From Gliomastix tumulicola (taxonomy: Eukaryota; Ascomycota; Sordariomycetes; Hypocreales; Bionectriaceae): a DNA stretch of 64,000 nucleotides. Below, piece after piece: positions 1-10,837 of the stretch; the first letter of the stretch is position 1; the number at the start of each line of letters is the position of its first letter. The position numbers and the translations under genes are program-made. The notes beneath the pieces were generated by a model that was not told the DNA's origin, made no database searches, and worked only from the letters and a program-made list of their open reading frames with translations. The DNA lies in assembly GCA_001599755.1 (NCBI GenBank), contig BCHX01000006.1, positions 541,698-605,697 on the forward strand. Reading direction: 5' to 3'.

Positions 1-462
1 CCAGCCGCGGGTGAACCACCGGCTCTGCTGCACCCGGCCGCGTGCTCCCGCGGTGACCGCATGCCCGCCAGGCCCGTCACCGCCATCGGTGCCACCGGCG
101 GTGCGGTACAAGTCGAAGAGCACCTCATCCGTCACGTCGCGCACGTCAGCGAGGTAGGCGTAGCAGATGGCCGCCTGGCCATACCACTGGAACATGGAGT
201 TGATAGCCTCGGAGAGCTCGGCACTCGAGGTCTTGTCGATGCAGCACGTGTCGACCCAGATCCACTGGTAGCCCTGAGACAGCGCCAGGGCCGCGCAGGC
301 CCGGATCTTCCGGCCGCCCTCCGTCTGAGCCCCGGCGGGCGTCAGCGGCAGGTCATGAAAGGTAACCTCCTCGTCGCCCCAGGTGTGTGAGAGGATGGCG
401 TACGGCGGTAGTCCTTTGACGAATTCCTTCAGCTCCAAGGTGTCAGCTTTGAGGAGGCGCAT
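1..462 (-). CDS. HET-domain protein, N-terminal part (cut by left edge)
   Basis: The 154 visible codons start at an ATG at 462 and remain open to the window edge. They contain the hallmark blocks of the fungal heterokaryon-incompatibility (HET) domain: AILSHTWGDEEV near residue 22, a WVDTCCIDK block, and SSAELSEAINSMFQWY followed by CYAYL. HET proteins act in non-self recognition and can trigger cell death on fusion of unlike hyphae; that role is family knowledge and has not been shown for this gene. The same blocks occur in the complete HET gene at 10838-12853, including the shared SSAELSEAINSMF string, so the two are probably related copies. The C-terminal part, which usually sets specificity, lies outside the window. 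No intron is needed in the visible part. Confidence 0.9.
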   Translation of the reverse strand, partial: MRLLKADTLELKEFVKGLPPYAILSHTWGDEEVTFHDLPLTPAGAQTEGGRKIRACAALALSQGYQWIWVDTCCIDKTSSAELSEAINSMFQWYGQAAICYAYLADVRDVTDEVLFDLYRTAGGTDGGDGPGGHAVTAGARGRVQQSRWFTRGW

Positions 463-785
463 TTCTTATGCAGCTCGAGAGTTTCTTCAAATTTGGATCG
501 ATGCGGGTGTCTGACGCCTGCTCAAACCGGGACGTCGAGTGCGGGGAATGGATAAAGGCAGGGAACACACGGGACGGGATCATGTGATGTGCCTTGCATG
601 ACGTGCATCATGTGCTAGTCTGTAGTAATATGTAGCGAAAGCCTCAGCTGCAAAGACAAGCCACCAGAATCCATGGTTGTATCCAGGTATCCAAATAGCG
701 CTAGCCTTATAGAAGTCCGTAACCAATGATTACCAGTCCTAAGGCTGCCCTTGATGCATGGTTTACTGGTTTCCCTGCTGGTTCC
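463..785. other. Intergenic, HET promoter and MFS 3' end
   Basis: This 323-base stretch lies upstream of the HET gene and downstream of the MFS transporter stop. I see no open frame with protein character and no repeat. Confidence 0.6.
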
Positions 786-2978
786 TCACTTAGCGATGCT
801 AGGGTCCACCTCAGGATTACTGCCACGATGCTCATCCTCACTGAATGCCTGGACATCCTCAACCCTATCAATGCTCGTCCGACCTCGGCGGTGCTGAACA
901 TAGGCCAAAGTCAGGGCAGTCAAAGAATGAAGAATCGCGAAGCCCGCAGCTCCGTAGTTACCCGCAACAACAGCCGGCTGATCAACCGTCTTGAACAGAC
1001 CCAGCGGGATCACGGCATGGGACAAGGACGCCCACACGTTTAGACCCGCGGATGCGAAGGCTCGGGTCGCCGGGTCTCCAGCTAGAGTCTCCTGCGTCCA
1101 CGCCCAGAACATGGAGTTGCTTGCCTGGCAGAAGCCGGTGAGGTAGTAGAGCACCCAACGACCGGCACGGTTTCCTCCGGGGAAGACCGATGTGCTGCCT
1201 AGGATGAGACAAACGATGCAGCTGACTGTGCTACCGACGACCAGCATGGGCCATCGACGACCTCGGAGTACTGTGTCACTGAGCCAGGCCATGCTGAGCG
1301 TGACGACAACGCAGACTGCCTGAACACCCGTGGAATAGTTGTCTGCAGATTCGATATGTTAGAACCAGAAATCCTTTCAAATGGCTGTTGCTAATGCATA
1401 CTGATTTCAGGGACCGTGTAGGAGCCTGGGGTAATCTTGTTCCAAGCCTTGAACCAGAAGGGCATCGATGTCATAGGTTGGTCGACCACGGCGTTGGCAC
1501 TGTAACAAGACGTTAGCCACAGGCTCACCTAGAAATACTGTTCTTCGGCAGCTTGACTTACAAGGAGATTGTCCATAACATCCACTAGAAAGTCAAACCA
1601 GTTAGTAGCTGTTGATTTCGAAAGCTGAAACAGAGAGAAACTCACAATATCTGGTGTCAGGACCCAGCGTTTCATCTGCTTCGAAGTGAACTTGCCTTGC
1701 TTGACTCTTCCCTCAAGCTTGTTTCGATCACGAGCCAACTCGATTTCCTGCGCAGGAGCTTGATTAGTATATGAGTCGATTTCGGCTTCGACATATTAAA
1801 TAGTGCCTACCCTCTCCGTGAAGACCCTGTCTGGCTTCTGTCGTGCAGGAACGTCGGGATAGAAGAAGAACTGGGGGATGATGATACCCAGCGAAATAAC
1901 ACCTATGGAATGTCAGAAGCTTCTTGAGATAGTGAAATGATACGTCTTGTAGGAGACATACCATCAATGATGAACAGCCATTGCCATCCTGCCTTTCCAT
2001 GAACGCCATTGAGTCCTGTATACGCGGCGGCTTGAAGATAACCGGAGAACATCGGCCCGATGGCAGTCGTAATGTTGATGATGGCGAGTCGGCGAGCCAG
2101 CTCTCCCTTCTGATACCACGCACCACAGAGATACACGACAGCTGAGTAGTGGCCGGTCTCAAAGATGGCGAGAATAGCTCTCAACGCGTACATCTGCGCA
2201 GGCGTCTTCATGATAGATTGGAGAAAGGTGATGACAGTCCAGCCAAGTTCGAGACACGGGATGAACCATCTTGGGTTGACTCGAGTGAGAAGAATATTCG
2301 TGGGCCAGAGACCAATGATCTGCAGCGCATCTAGTCAGTCTTCAGAATGCCCATAGATTGTCTAATAAACTGAAGGCATACGTTCGCAACGGCGTAGGCA
2401 GTGTTCGCATAGTTGAGTTCCTGGTAATGAGCGTCAGTTCATAGGCCCCTGATCTCCGCACGTAGATTTATCAACCTTACATTTCCGTAGAGGTTTAAGT
2501 CTTCCTTCATCCCGCTTACGAAAGCGCTCTGGAGGTTGGATCTGCTTCCTGTTAGCTAACAGATTCACAGTCGTCCTTCCGTTTGGCAAGATTCAACATA
2601 CTTATCCAAGTACTTGATGAACGTGCCCAAGCAGCCGAAAGTCATGAGCGTCAAGTCCATCTACTCATGTCAGAAAATGATCCATCTCAAACATTGAGTC
2701 TCTCGAGTGTACCTTGAGAATCAATCTGCGCTCCTAAGATTCTTTAGCGTCGCCGATACCTGCGGGACTTCATGATTTCATCATACCTCTGGACTTTTGT
2801 CCCAGGAGTCCCAGAAATAGCTCTTCCATGACGGCTTTCGCTCTGAAAGATCGGAGTTGGATCCAGGGCCAACTTCGACGACCTGGTTCCTCCCCTCGAT
2901 GTCTGGATATCCGTTGTCCTGCGCGTGTGGTGCCATCGTGTCCGAGGTGCTGGTCACTGTGGGTGTGCCAGTCTGCAA
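786..2978 (-). CDS. MFS transporter, Dal5/Liz1/Fen2-type anion permease
   Basis: I splice 11 exons on the minus strand: 2978-2787, 2733-2713, 2660-2602, 2541-2481, 2420-2382, 2319-1962, 1902-1811, 1747-1646, 1584-1562, 1499-1402 and 1342-786. All borders are GT-AG and all phases agree, giving 533 residues. The N-terminus has YFWDSWDKSPEERR followed by LMTFGCLGTFIKYLDKSN and AFVSGMKEDLNLYGNELNY, the classic opening of the fungal allantoate/pantothenate permease (anion:cation symporter) family. The middle carries WPTNILL and GHYSAVVYLCGAWYQKGELARR, and the end has repeated membrane segments. About 12 membrane segments are expected for the family. The substrate cannot be read from the sequence; allantoate, pantothenate, nicotinate, biotin precursors and sulfonates are all known or suspected in this family. 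It shares a 769-base divergent promoter with the TauD-like dioxygenase, which suggests co-regulation. Confidence 0.9.
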
Positions 2979-3747
2979 ACTTCACCATCACAAGAGCCTC
3001 ACCTTATATCTCAAGTGAGCTGACGATCTTTTTTATTTAGCCACATCTTGAATCTCTTGGCCATGTCGCCATGCGGATGGTTGAGTTCGCAAGGAGACGA
3101 GTCAGGGCCTGGTTCCGCCCTGCTGGGATTCACCACCACCACCCGGAGTCATACGATATAGCTCGAGCCTATTTCGCGCACTAAAATACGGGGTTCATGC
3201 CTCGTGCCGAGGGCCTATCCTACATCTTACTGGCCCAGCTACGGGCAGCATGGAGATCTGTCAACGTCTAAAGCAGCCCTGGATCAACGCTATCTTGCTT
3301 TCCCTTGCCGCCTGTGCCGAGTTGGCAGCTGGGCATCGGAAAACCATATATCCGGGTCTTTCGCCATCACAGGTCCTGATTGCGCCATTGCCCACGGTCG
3401 TTCACCAGAAATACTTAAAGCCCGGGGTTTTGCATCCGGTTCTCATACAAATTGGAGAGCATTTTCACTGCTCACGTCCGGATCTTGCATCCGGATTTCA
3501 CAGCGTGGAAGGGTCACGTCGCAGGGATTCGAGCTCGCCATACGCGTACTCGATGGCACAACTTCTATATCCCACTCAAATCATTAGCAAAAACCCTCCA
3601 TATGCTCCGAGTCTGGCGTCCATACACGATAGAGAATGCTCCGAGCTCGTAGTTACTTATCATGTCGATACCTCACGTAGATATGCCTGGGGCCTCGTCT
3701 ATCGGTATCGACTTTATCGAATCCTCATTTGCATCCCGGTAAAAACC
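2979..3747. other. Divergent promoter between MFS and dioxygenase genes
   Basis: The 769 bases separate two start codons pointing away from each other. An open frame runs from 3250 into the dioxygenase in the same frame, but its predicted peptide upstream of 3748 has no family resemblance, so I treat it as leader sequence. No clear repeat was seen. Confidence 0.6.
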
Positions 3748-5152
3748 ATGGCTACGGAACTAGCGACCGAGATCACGACCAGGGGTGATGTCACACCCAT
3801 CTCAGCTTCACTGGGTGAGGCGTTGTCTCCTCTAGAGTTCTTCTCTATTCCTCAAGCTCGTTCCATACATGGGAAGTCGTTTCCTTTAGGAATCAGAGTT
3901 AAGACTGGAGAGGAGTTCCCAGATGTCGAGTCAGCATCCCGACATATTGAATCTCTGGCCGACAAGGGAGTGTTTAATGACTTGCTTGCAGACCGTGAGC
4001 TTCCCCGATCCATTACCATGCCCAACCGTGCCTTGAAGAATCGCTTATTAAATATGTTGATCAGGCGGTGCTATTCTCTTCCGTGGTCTTCCGGTTAAGA
4101 CAGCCGAAGATCTATCCAGGCTCACAAAGGCGTTCAAATACCCTCAACCACATCAAGAAGTCGGCCTGTCGGGCAAGCGAACTACCCTGGGCGATAATGT
4201 GAAGACCGCAAACGAAGAGCCCTCCCACGTCAAGTTCTACTTCCACAACGAGTATGGCAGGAGCGCCCACTTCCCGGGCATCCTGTTCTTCAATTCGCAG
4301 AAAGTTCCAGATGAGGGCAAGTGAACTGAGCAGCGTTCTCTGCGTAATTGGCCTTTTTCATTAACGACTCGTTCCAGGAGGTCAAACACCGCTGTTATCA
4401 ACAATTGAGCTTTACGACAGAGTACAACAGGAGCTCCCAGAGTTGCTGAAAGACCTAATTGAGAAGAGTATGTCACTGTTTCCTCACCAAGCTCAACTCT
4501 TAGTCGACCCGAGCTGACAACCTTTACCCACCAAAGACATCATCGGCCGTCAATACTACCCAGACAAGCGAGACCCCGAGGCAAAGAGCATCGGCTGGAA
4601 CTGGCAGGACTCGTACGGATTCGACTTCAAACCCGACGACTCGCTCGAAACTCAGCGTCAAAAGGTAGAGCGCGTCCTCAAGTCCCGCCTAGGTGCGGAC
4701 GCGGAGTGGCAGCCCAACGGTGCCCTCCATGTCCTGCAGCGACTCCCCGCCGTCCGACGCATCGCCTCCACGGGCAGGCCAGTTCTGTTCAATGGCTTAG
4801 GAGGCGTCTATGGCAGGCAGAGGGACCGAGAGGCCCTGGAACCCCCACACAAGGGAACTGATGGGGGGATCCATCTCCCGACGACCTATGGCGACGGGTC
4901 TCCCATCCCCACAGAGTATCTCGAGAAGTATCTGCAGATCTCTGACGATATCGGGTTTCTCGTGCCCTGGGTGGATGGTGACGTGGCTCTCGTCGACAAC
5001 TACACCGTTCAGGTATGTTCCTACTTCCCATGTTGTATACCTTTAGGGCATAAGACTGATCGACTTTCTAGCATGCTCGCTCCCCGTGGAAGGGGACTAG
5101 GTCTCTCCTCGTCAGTCTCTGGGATGGACATGAGAAGTTTGCGCCATATTAG
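3748..5152 (+). CDS. TauD/TfdA-type 2-oxoglutarate Fe(II) dioxygenase
   Basis: Five exons (3748-3994, 4065-4316, 4378-4467, 4537-5012, 5072-5152) give 381 residues. The second intron (4317-4377) starts with GCAAGT, a GC-AG intron; only this choice joins DEG to GQTPL in frame. The metal-binding pattern HNE (FYFHNEYGRS) lies near residue 137, and the second histidine is in the C-terminal block NYTVQHARSPWKG, whose arginine is the expected 2-oxoglutarate contact. GAILFRGLPVKTAEDL is the usual strand before the active site. Enzymes of this family hydroxylate taurine and other sulfonates, herbicide-like acids, or xanthine (fungal XanA). The substrate here is open. The neighbouring divergent permease points to catabolism of an imported small molecule. 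The gene appears intact. Confidence 0.9.
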
Positions 5153-5533
5153 GTATCCCCCGAAGCATAGGGGATGCTCTACAAGAAGGCCTTTCGAGTT
5201 CTTATGTAAACATTATTAACATAAAATGTTGGCTCCAAGAGCCATTTTACGCATCTCTTGCCAAGTCCACAACAAGGAAGGTGGCGTGAAGTTCAAAGAC
5301 CATCACCAGCCCAAAAAGTAGAAACGCAGCTCGTCAGAGGGTTCGAAGCTGCAGTGTTTCACCAGAACAGTGGACAATGCCAACGGTATACTATGCATTT
5401 CTCTCGTATTTAGACATCTGGCACGTAATTATCATAACCTCGTCGGTTCTAACATCCTTAGTGGGAGCCTTGAACCGCTCTCCAAACTCAAATGAAGTTC
5501 CTCCCCATGATCCAAGACATGCCCTATCCGACA
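5153..5533. other. Convergent intergenic region
   Basis: The 381 bases lie between two gene 3' ends. Nothing recognisable was found; a short open frame at 5377-5598 overlaps the next gene antisense and is not supported. Confidence 0.6.
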
Positions 5534-6157
5534 TCAAGCCTTGCCATCCTTCCGCGTCAGTTTCCGTCCAAGGACATCCCGGATGTAGACCTCATTGAAA
5601 CCTCTGAGAGCCTTGGGGTCCGAAATCTTCTCAAACAGCTCAACCAGACTTTCGTCCTTCTCCTCCGTGAGGAACACAATGCTCCAGACATTTATCGGAT
5701 CCTCCTCAGTCCCCTTGGCACTGTGCTCAACGTGGAACAGAGGCTGATCCTCCCCCGCCACGATCCTCTCCCCCTCCGGCGTCGTCGCCTCGGCCACGCC
5801 CAGGAAGAACGCAGTGTGGTTCTTGTGATCCAGCCGGACGTCCTCGACAACCTTGGTGTACTTCTCCGGGTCCTTCCAGCTCCTCTGCTCCGTGACGCGG
5901 TAGAAGTACTCCAGGTCCCCTTCCTTCCTGATGCCGAAGATCCGCAGGCTGCCGGGCTTGGCGACGTAGTGGATGTACTTGTCCGGGCGGTGCGCCTTCT
6001 TCACCTCCATGTCCCAGAGCTGGGTGAGCGTGTAGGTGAAGGGCTCGTCGACATCGTAGGACTCCGCGATGACGCTGTTGACGCGGGAGTCGGGCGTGAG
6101 GATGGCCGTATAGGTGGGTGTGGCGAAGGCCGCCTTGAAGATCTCTTCGTGACCCAT
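5534..6157 (-). CDS. Orphan protein of 207 residues
   Basis: I do not recognise this protein. From ATG 6157 it reads 207 residues without introns. It is soluble-looking, charged and balanced in composition, with no signal peptide or membrane segment. It contains blocks such as YTAILTPDSRVNSVIAESY, PGSLRIFGIRKEGDLEYFYRVTEQ and HTAFFLGVAEATTPEGERIV, which have the alternating pattern of a beta-rich fold. The frame stays open upstream to an ATG at 6325, which would add 56 residues. That extra part is pyrimidine-rich at the DNA level, looks like a 5' leader, and has weaker coding character, so I chose the shorter start. It lies tail to tail with the dioxygenase and head to head with the membrane-anchored orphan. 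Confidence 0.7.
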   Translation of the reverse strand: MGHEEIFKAAFATPTYTAILTPDSRVNSVIAESYDVDEPFTYTLTQLWDMEVKKAHRPDKYIHYVAKPGSLRIFGIRKEGDLEYFYRVTEQRSWKDPEKYTKVVEDVRLDHKNHTAFFLGVAEATTPEGERIVAGEDQPLFHVEHSAKGTEEDPINVWSIVFLTEEKDESLVELFEKISDPKALRGFNEVYIRDVLGRKLTRKDGKA

Positions 6158-7394
6158 CTTGCGCGCGCGGGCAATATTAATTAGACGATAGCTTGGAGAG
6201 AGAGAATGAGCGTTGGAACTGATGATGTGAAAGGCATTGGAGCCCGGGGGAATTACTTCTTTTAAGTAAAGCCGAGGCATTTTTGTCGCAGCACAACATC
6301 GTTCGACAGATGCAGGCGATCCCATCCGTCAGTCTGACAAATCGCAATATTGACCGGGGATTGACAGTGTGGGTGTGCTGATGCGTGCGGGGGGGCGCGC
6401 CTTTTGGTGAGTGCAGATGGGCTCGGGGATGTCTCAATATGGTGAAGGAGGCCAGAAGGGTTCAGCATTCGCTGGTGAGACAAGACACTGCCGATAAGAG
6501 AGACTGCAAATGCCGTTCACATGCATTGTCTGGCAGATTCCTTCAGTCCCAATCATGGTCAGCTAGAGAGGAGCATCGCTGCCGCCGGTAGATCGCTGGA
6601 GATAATACAAGACGTCGTTGATTAAATCGGTTCACACCACGTGAGTGTTTGACTTGCGCGCCTCAATGAAGCAGCCATGGCTTGGGCGTAGATTAATTCA
6701 GCCGCTGCGTAGACGAGTGCTTCAATTGTACACTGTAGTTGAATCAGCACAGCTCATTACAGATGCCAGCCCACACTATCGTCAGAAATATCCTTCAACG
6801 ATGATCATAGGAGAAAGGGAGATGTATATTACTGCTGCATGACGGTGACGCTCATCACGCAGGTGCACCACTGCTCAGTCATGGAATTGAAGCCCCAACG
6901 TGTTTCAGGCGATTTCGCCCATGAACAGCCGTCCAATGCCTTTTTCCCCCTTCTTGCAAATACTTCACCTGTGACTCCGTAAAATGCGTATTCCCGCTGC
7001 GACTCACTGGCAGTCATGCAGATCAGACCAGAGGCCAGTCTGAGCCCCAAAATGGCCCGCGCGTCGTCAGCCCAGCACAGCCCCCAACCAACCAACAGGT
7101 AAATCTCACCCTACCAACCAACACACGCATTTGCCCCCCCGGAAGCGCGTAACATTTTTGGACCTGGAGCGCCCGACGACGACCAAAAATAGCCCGTAAG
7201 GCTGAGGCCGGGCAATGCCGTCGATCGCCAGGCTTCCAGCGTCCCCCCTGAGGACTGTATATCAGTGCTCACCTCCCACATTCCCTGGTCTCCGTCCATT
7301 TCTTCAGGAATCCAATAAAACCAAGACAGATGATCTGACGTCTCTCGACGAAAAATCCAATTGACCAGAGCAACTCATTCAACACCGTCCAACC
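6158..7394. other. Divergent promoter region
   Basis: This 1.24-kb stretch lies between the starts of two orphan genes. Several short open frames overlap on both strands, but none shows family motifs or consistent codon use. Confidence 0.55.
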
Positions 7395-8546
7395 ATGGCG
7401 CCGCCCGGCCTCGTCGCCATCCCCATCATCTTCGGCGCCATCGCCATCACGGTCATCACAGCCAGCATCTACTACACGCGCACCCGCGCCACGCCCCTCC
7501 GCAAAGCCATGGCCGCCCTCGTCCCGATCCATCTCCGCGCTCCTGCCCCCCCGGACGTCGATGTCGATAATAATCCAGCAGACTACTACGAGAGCCGCAT
7601 CCGGGACGACGTGCGCAGCGACACGCAGCACAAGGTGCAGACGCGGGTCGCCGAGGAGAGCGTGACCGCCGTCGGTCGCGGGGAGCAGGTGTGGCTGATG
7701 TACGAGGCCCGGGCGGACGGCAGCAGACGGTATGCGCTGCTGTCGGGAGGGTTTCGGTGGGAGCTTGTGCCGGCTAGCGGGATGAATATCGCGAAAGAGA
7801 TGACGCTGCAGGCGTCGATGACGTCGAGGACCGTGGACGAGGAGCGGATATCCTGTGCCTTGACGCCCTGCGACTCGATCAAGAGCACGGGTGTCAGAGT
7901 GTCTATGCTCTGCCTCGTCGGGTGGACGACCAAGACACCGCAGGAGATCGCGGTCGCCTCGGACAGCACGCTTGTCAAGTTCGGCAACGGGACGTCTGTC
8001 CCCGAGAGCAAAGCACATAAATACATCCGTCACCTCGCGACGCAGATCATCGACGCCACGAACAGAGCGCAGGACTGGGACTGGCTGCACGTCTGCACCA
8101 TCTCAAAGCGGCAGTTCCAGACGAAAGGCAGACCGTACACACCGCCGGCCTGTGTCGCTGCGGCATGGCTCAGGCGGATGACAACGCGGTGGACGCTGCT
8201 GTCCGTCGAGCAGCAGGCCGTGATCAGCAGGAATGCAGTAGTGGTGGAGAGGCATGTGCTCAACAAAGAGGAGGACTATGTCGTCAACATTATGAACTCG
8301 GATAGCAGGACAAACTCTACTAGACAGCAGGGTGGGAGTCCAAGAACCCACCGGGGTCACGCAGGGGGGGATATGGAGATGGGCGTCGCAGGACGAAGCG
8401 ACTCGGACGATGGGCCTTCAGACTGGTGTGCAGCGACGGGCACGAGCAACAGCGGAGACAGCGGCGACGGAGGAGGAAGCAGCAGTTCAGGGGGTGATTC
8501 AGGTGGTGGGAGCAGCAGCAGTGGGGGAGGAGGTGGTGGTGATTAG
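7395..8546 (+). CDS. Membrane-anchored orphan with Gly/Ser tail
   Basis: This is a single open frame of 383 residues starting at an ATG with CAACC before it. Residues 4-27 (GLVAIPIIFGAIAITVITAS) form one hydrophobic membrane segment or uncleaved signal anchor. The next 250 residues are soluble and contain a short-segment beta/alpha pattern (ADYYESRIRDDVRSD, YALLSGGFRWELVPASGMNI, SMLCLVGWTTKTPQEIAVAS). The last 60 residues are acidic, then almost pure Gly and Ser, ending in D. The tail resembles the low-complexity ends of some TPM-type membrane proteins, but the core shows no match I can name. It ends 109 bases from the acyltransferase, which is convergent with it. Function unknown. Confidence 0.75.
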   Translation: MAPPGLVAIPIIFGAIAITVITASIYYTRTRATPLRKAMAALVPIHLRAPAPPDVDVDNNPADYYESRIRDDVRSDTQHKVQTRVAEESVTAVGRGEQVWLMYEARADGSRRYALLSGGFRWELVPASGMNIAKEMTLQASMTSRTVDEERISCALTPCDSIKSTGVRVSMLCLVGWTTKTPQEIAVASDSTLVKFGNGTSVPESKAHKYIRHLATQIIDATNRAQDWDWLHVCTISKRQFQTKGRPYTPPACVAAAWLRRMTTRWTLLSVEQQAVISRNAVVVERHVLNKEEDYVVNIMNSDSRTNSTRQQGGSPRTHRGHAGGDMEMGVAGRSDSDDGPSDWCAATGTSNSGDSGDGGGSSSSGGDSGGGSSSSGGGGGGD

Positions 8547-8655
8547 AAGGCATATGTACCATCAATGTATATTCAGTGCGCATCTACAGATATGATCAAT
8601 CGTTCTAAGGGAGTGCTCGACAAGCAAGTGTCGCCAACATCATTTGTGACACACA

Positions 8656-10272
8656 TCACCAGTCGGACAGTATTTGGCTCTCCTCAGTGACGCCCAGCCC
8701 CTTAGTCGTCGTCCGCAGGATCCTCCCCAGGAAGTCCTGCACGTCTGTCCCAGCAAGAAACATGCCCTCAAAGCAAGCCGACACGCCGACGCGCCCCTCC
8801 CACGTCTGCACAAGAACAGGGATCGATGGGCCCATGCCCTCGGCCGCGATCCACGCTCCGGTGATATGGAACGGCTGCCTGTCTGCCTGCACGGCGGAGG
8901 AGATGTTGCCGATGGAGGAGACGGCGACGGGGGCGGAGGTTGGCAGCTTGGGCGGTTCGGCGGGAGGAGGAGCATCCGCTGCTTTGGTCTGGCCCTCGGT
9001 CTCAGTCCTCGGGGGCGTCGGGGGCGGCTTCGGCGTGTACATGTCCCAAGTATGAGGCGTGAAGTCGAGGATATCACGCCCAGCCTCCGAGATCACACCG
9101 TTCTCCCTCGCAGGCTTGACCGACACGTAGTACTCCCGGAACTGCCTGGCAACAGACAAGAACTCGCCATCATCCACCGCATCCTTCGCACCAATCACAA
9201 AGTCCCGCGACAAGCCCGTCGTAGCAAGAGCATGATGGTTGCCCGCCGCCATGGCAACACCACCCGGAACGCCGTTCTCCCCCTTCACGAAGAAGTCCCG
9301 CAGACTGACCAGCGCCTGCGTATGATACCGCAGCGTCTTCTCCTCCTCGCCCTCCTTGACGTCCTGCAGATCCCGCAGCGCGAGCACGAGTCCAGCGCTG
9401 AGGACATGCGTCGGCGTGAGGCCCTGCTCCTTGCACTTCTGCAGCAGCGCAGTTGATGTTGCGGGAGGCAGCACGGCGGCGACTCGCTTGACGCCTGCGT
9501 TTGCTGGGTTCAGCTTCGTCAGGTCGACGGGGAGGCCGATGGGGGGGAGTGACATCTGGCTCGTGATGGCCTGCATCTTGACGGCATCGTATCGCGTCTG
9601 TTGATCGGACGACAACTCGGGCGCAATGTCGACGGCGGTGCGCAGCGGCGGCGCGAGGAGAGCGGTATCTTCCTTGTGGAGGTTGATGTCAGGGGTGAGC
9701 TCTCCTTGCTGGATGGCGGAGGCAATCGCGAAGAGGCGGTCGATGAGCTGGAGGAGTCCGTGCCCGTCGATGAGGTCGTGAGGGCATCGGAGGAAGACGG
9801 CTCCGCGGGTGCCTTCTGTCTCGGGGAGAACAAGGTGCAGGACAGCAGAAGGCAGCGTCGGCGGAGCAGCGTTAAACCATTCGCCTGGGCTGAGAGCCGT
9901 CCTGACGGTCCGGAACGTGTCGGAAGCCCAGGCGTCCAGCGCCGCTGAGGCATCACCTGCCGGAAGAGAACGATACACACGTCTCCATTTGCTGGTCTCG
10001 GTGTCGAATTGGACTGAGGACGCAAGCGTCGGGCACTCTCCTCGGAGAGTAATCCAGGCCTGGCGCAGAGCGGTCTCGATAGGAATCGAGGGCGACGCAT
10101 CCAGCTGGAACGAGGCAGATGCAGTAATCGGAAAGCTTGCCTTCTCCGGGCTGTCGCGCTTGCGGGAGAAGACAGCGTAGAACGACTCAACTTCATCGGC
10201 TTCGCGAGACCAGGTGTCATCGGGACCCTGTCGCCATTTGTAACGGTCGTGTAGCTCGGTAGTTGAAGCCAT
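8656..10272 (-). CDS. Tri3-like acyltransferase (BAHD/condensation fold)
   Basis: This single exon gives 538 residues from ATG 10272 (MASTTELHDRYKW). The frame stays open to 10314, but the longer start adds only 14 unremarkable residues. The catalytic motif HxxxDG is present as HDLIDGHG near residue 170, after FLRCP. A second block, SIGNISS, sits in the C-terminal half where these folds have their conserved bridge. The overall layout resembles fungal trichothecene 15-O-acetyltransferase (Tri3) and related acyltransferases, which move an acyl group from CoA to an alcohol of a secondary metabolite. A Pro-rich insert (PKPPPTPPRTETEGQ) lies near residue 425. No polyketide or terpene synthase occurs in the window, so the acceptor is unknown. 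It could also be a free-standing condensation-like enzyme. Confidence 0.8.
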   Translation of the reverse strand: MASTTELHDRYKWRQGPDDTWSREADEVESFYAVFSRKRDSPEKASFPITASASFQLDASPSIPIETALRQAWITLRGECPTLASSVQFDTETSKWRRVYRSLPAGDASAALDAWASDTFRTVRTALSPGEWFNAAPPTLPSAVLHLVLPETEGTRGAVFLRCPHDLIDGHGLLQLIDRLFAIASAIQQGELTPDINLHKEDTALLAPPLRTAVDIAPELSSDQQTRYDAVKMQAITSQMSLPPIGLPVDLTKLNPANAGVKRVAAVLPPATSTALLQKCKEQGLTPTHVLSAGLVLALRDLQDVKEGEEEKTLRYHTQALVSLRDFFVKGENGVPGGVAMAAGNHHALATTGLSRDFVIGAKDAVDDGEFLSVARQFREYYVSVKPARENGVISEAGRDILDFTPHTWDMYTPKPPPTPPRTETEGQTKAADAPPPAEPPKLPTSAPVAVSSIGNISSAVQADRQPFHITGAWIAAEGMGPSIPVLVQTWEGRVGVSACFEGMFLAGTDVQDFLGRILRTTTKGLGVTEESQILSDW

Positions 10273-10837
10273 GGTCGGATATTTTGCTGCGGAACAGTGA
10301 TCCGGCGGGTACAATGAGCGTCATCCGCGACCTCTTATAAGGCGGGCGGTATCCCGCCTATACATAGCGACAGTCCAGGGCATGGTCATCCAGCGCCCGT
10401 CCTCAAGGGAGGCCTCATGGAGGAAGCAGCGCATCTGTGCCGAATAACCGCATCGTCTGCATCAATGCCACTTCGACCAGCATGAACAAGACCGCGTTAG
10501 GCCATATTATCAGCAGCGATGGCCCAACGTCATCAAGCCACACCCGTCGACGCTAGGCCAGTCAGACCAGACAGACGGTGTAAGCCACCAAATGCGCCAG
10601 GACTGACACACCCAGGCCTAAAAGGCCCTGTAAATGTAGTAAGCCGAGTCTGTTTAATAGTTTATTCCCAGGCGCGCGCACAGTCGCTTCCCCGGAGCCA
10701 AACGGTGGTGAAACGCCAGACGATCCCAATCCTTCGGGAGTTTGTTGGATCAGGCTAGGAAGCTGGCGGCCGATCAGCAAGTGCCGGACATCCGAGCTGA
10801 CAGGCTCTAACTATTATTATTATTATTATTATCATCA
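10273..10837. other. Intergenic with TTA/TCA microsatellite
   Basis: The 565 bases hold the acyltransferase promoter and the 3' end of the HET gene. A TTA/TCA trinucleotide run begins at about 10812 and reaches the HET stop codon. No gene was seen. Confidence 0.6.

Noticed and set aside
3994..4098. Apparent frameshift or early stop in the TauD-like gene
   Set aside because: A 70-base GT-AG intron (3995-4064) restores the frame and yields the expected RGAILFRGLPVK, so the gene is not broken.
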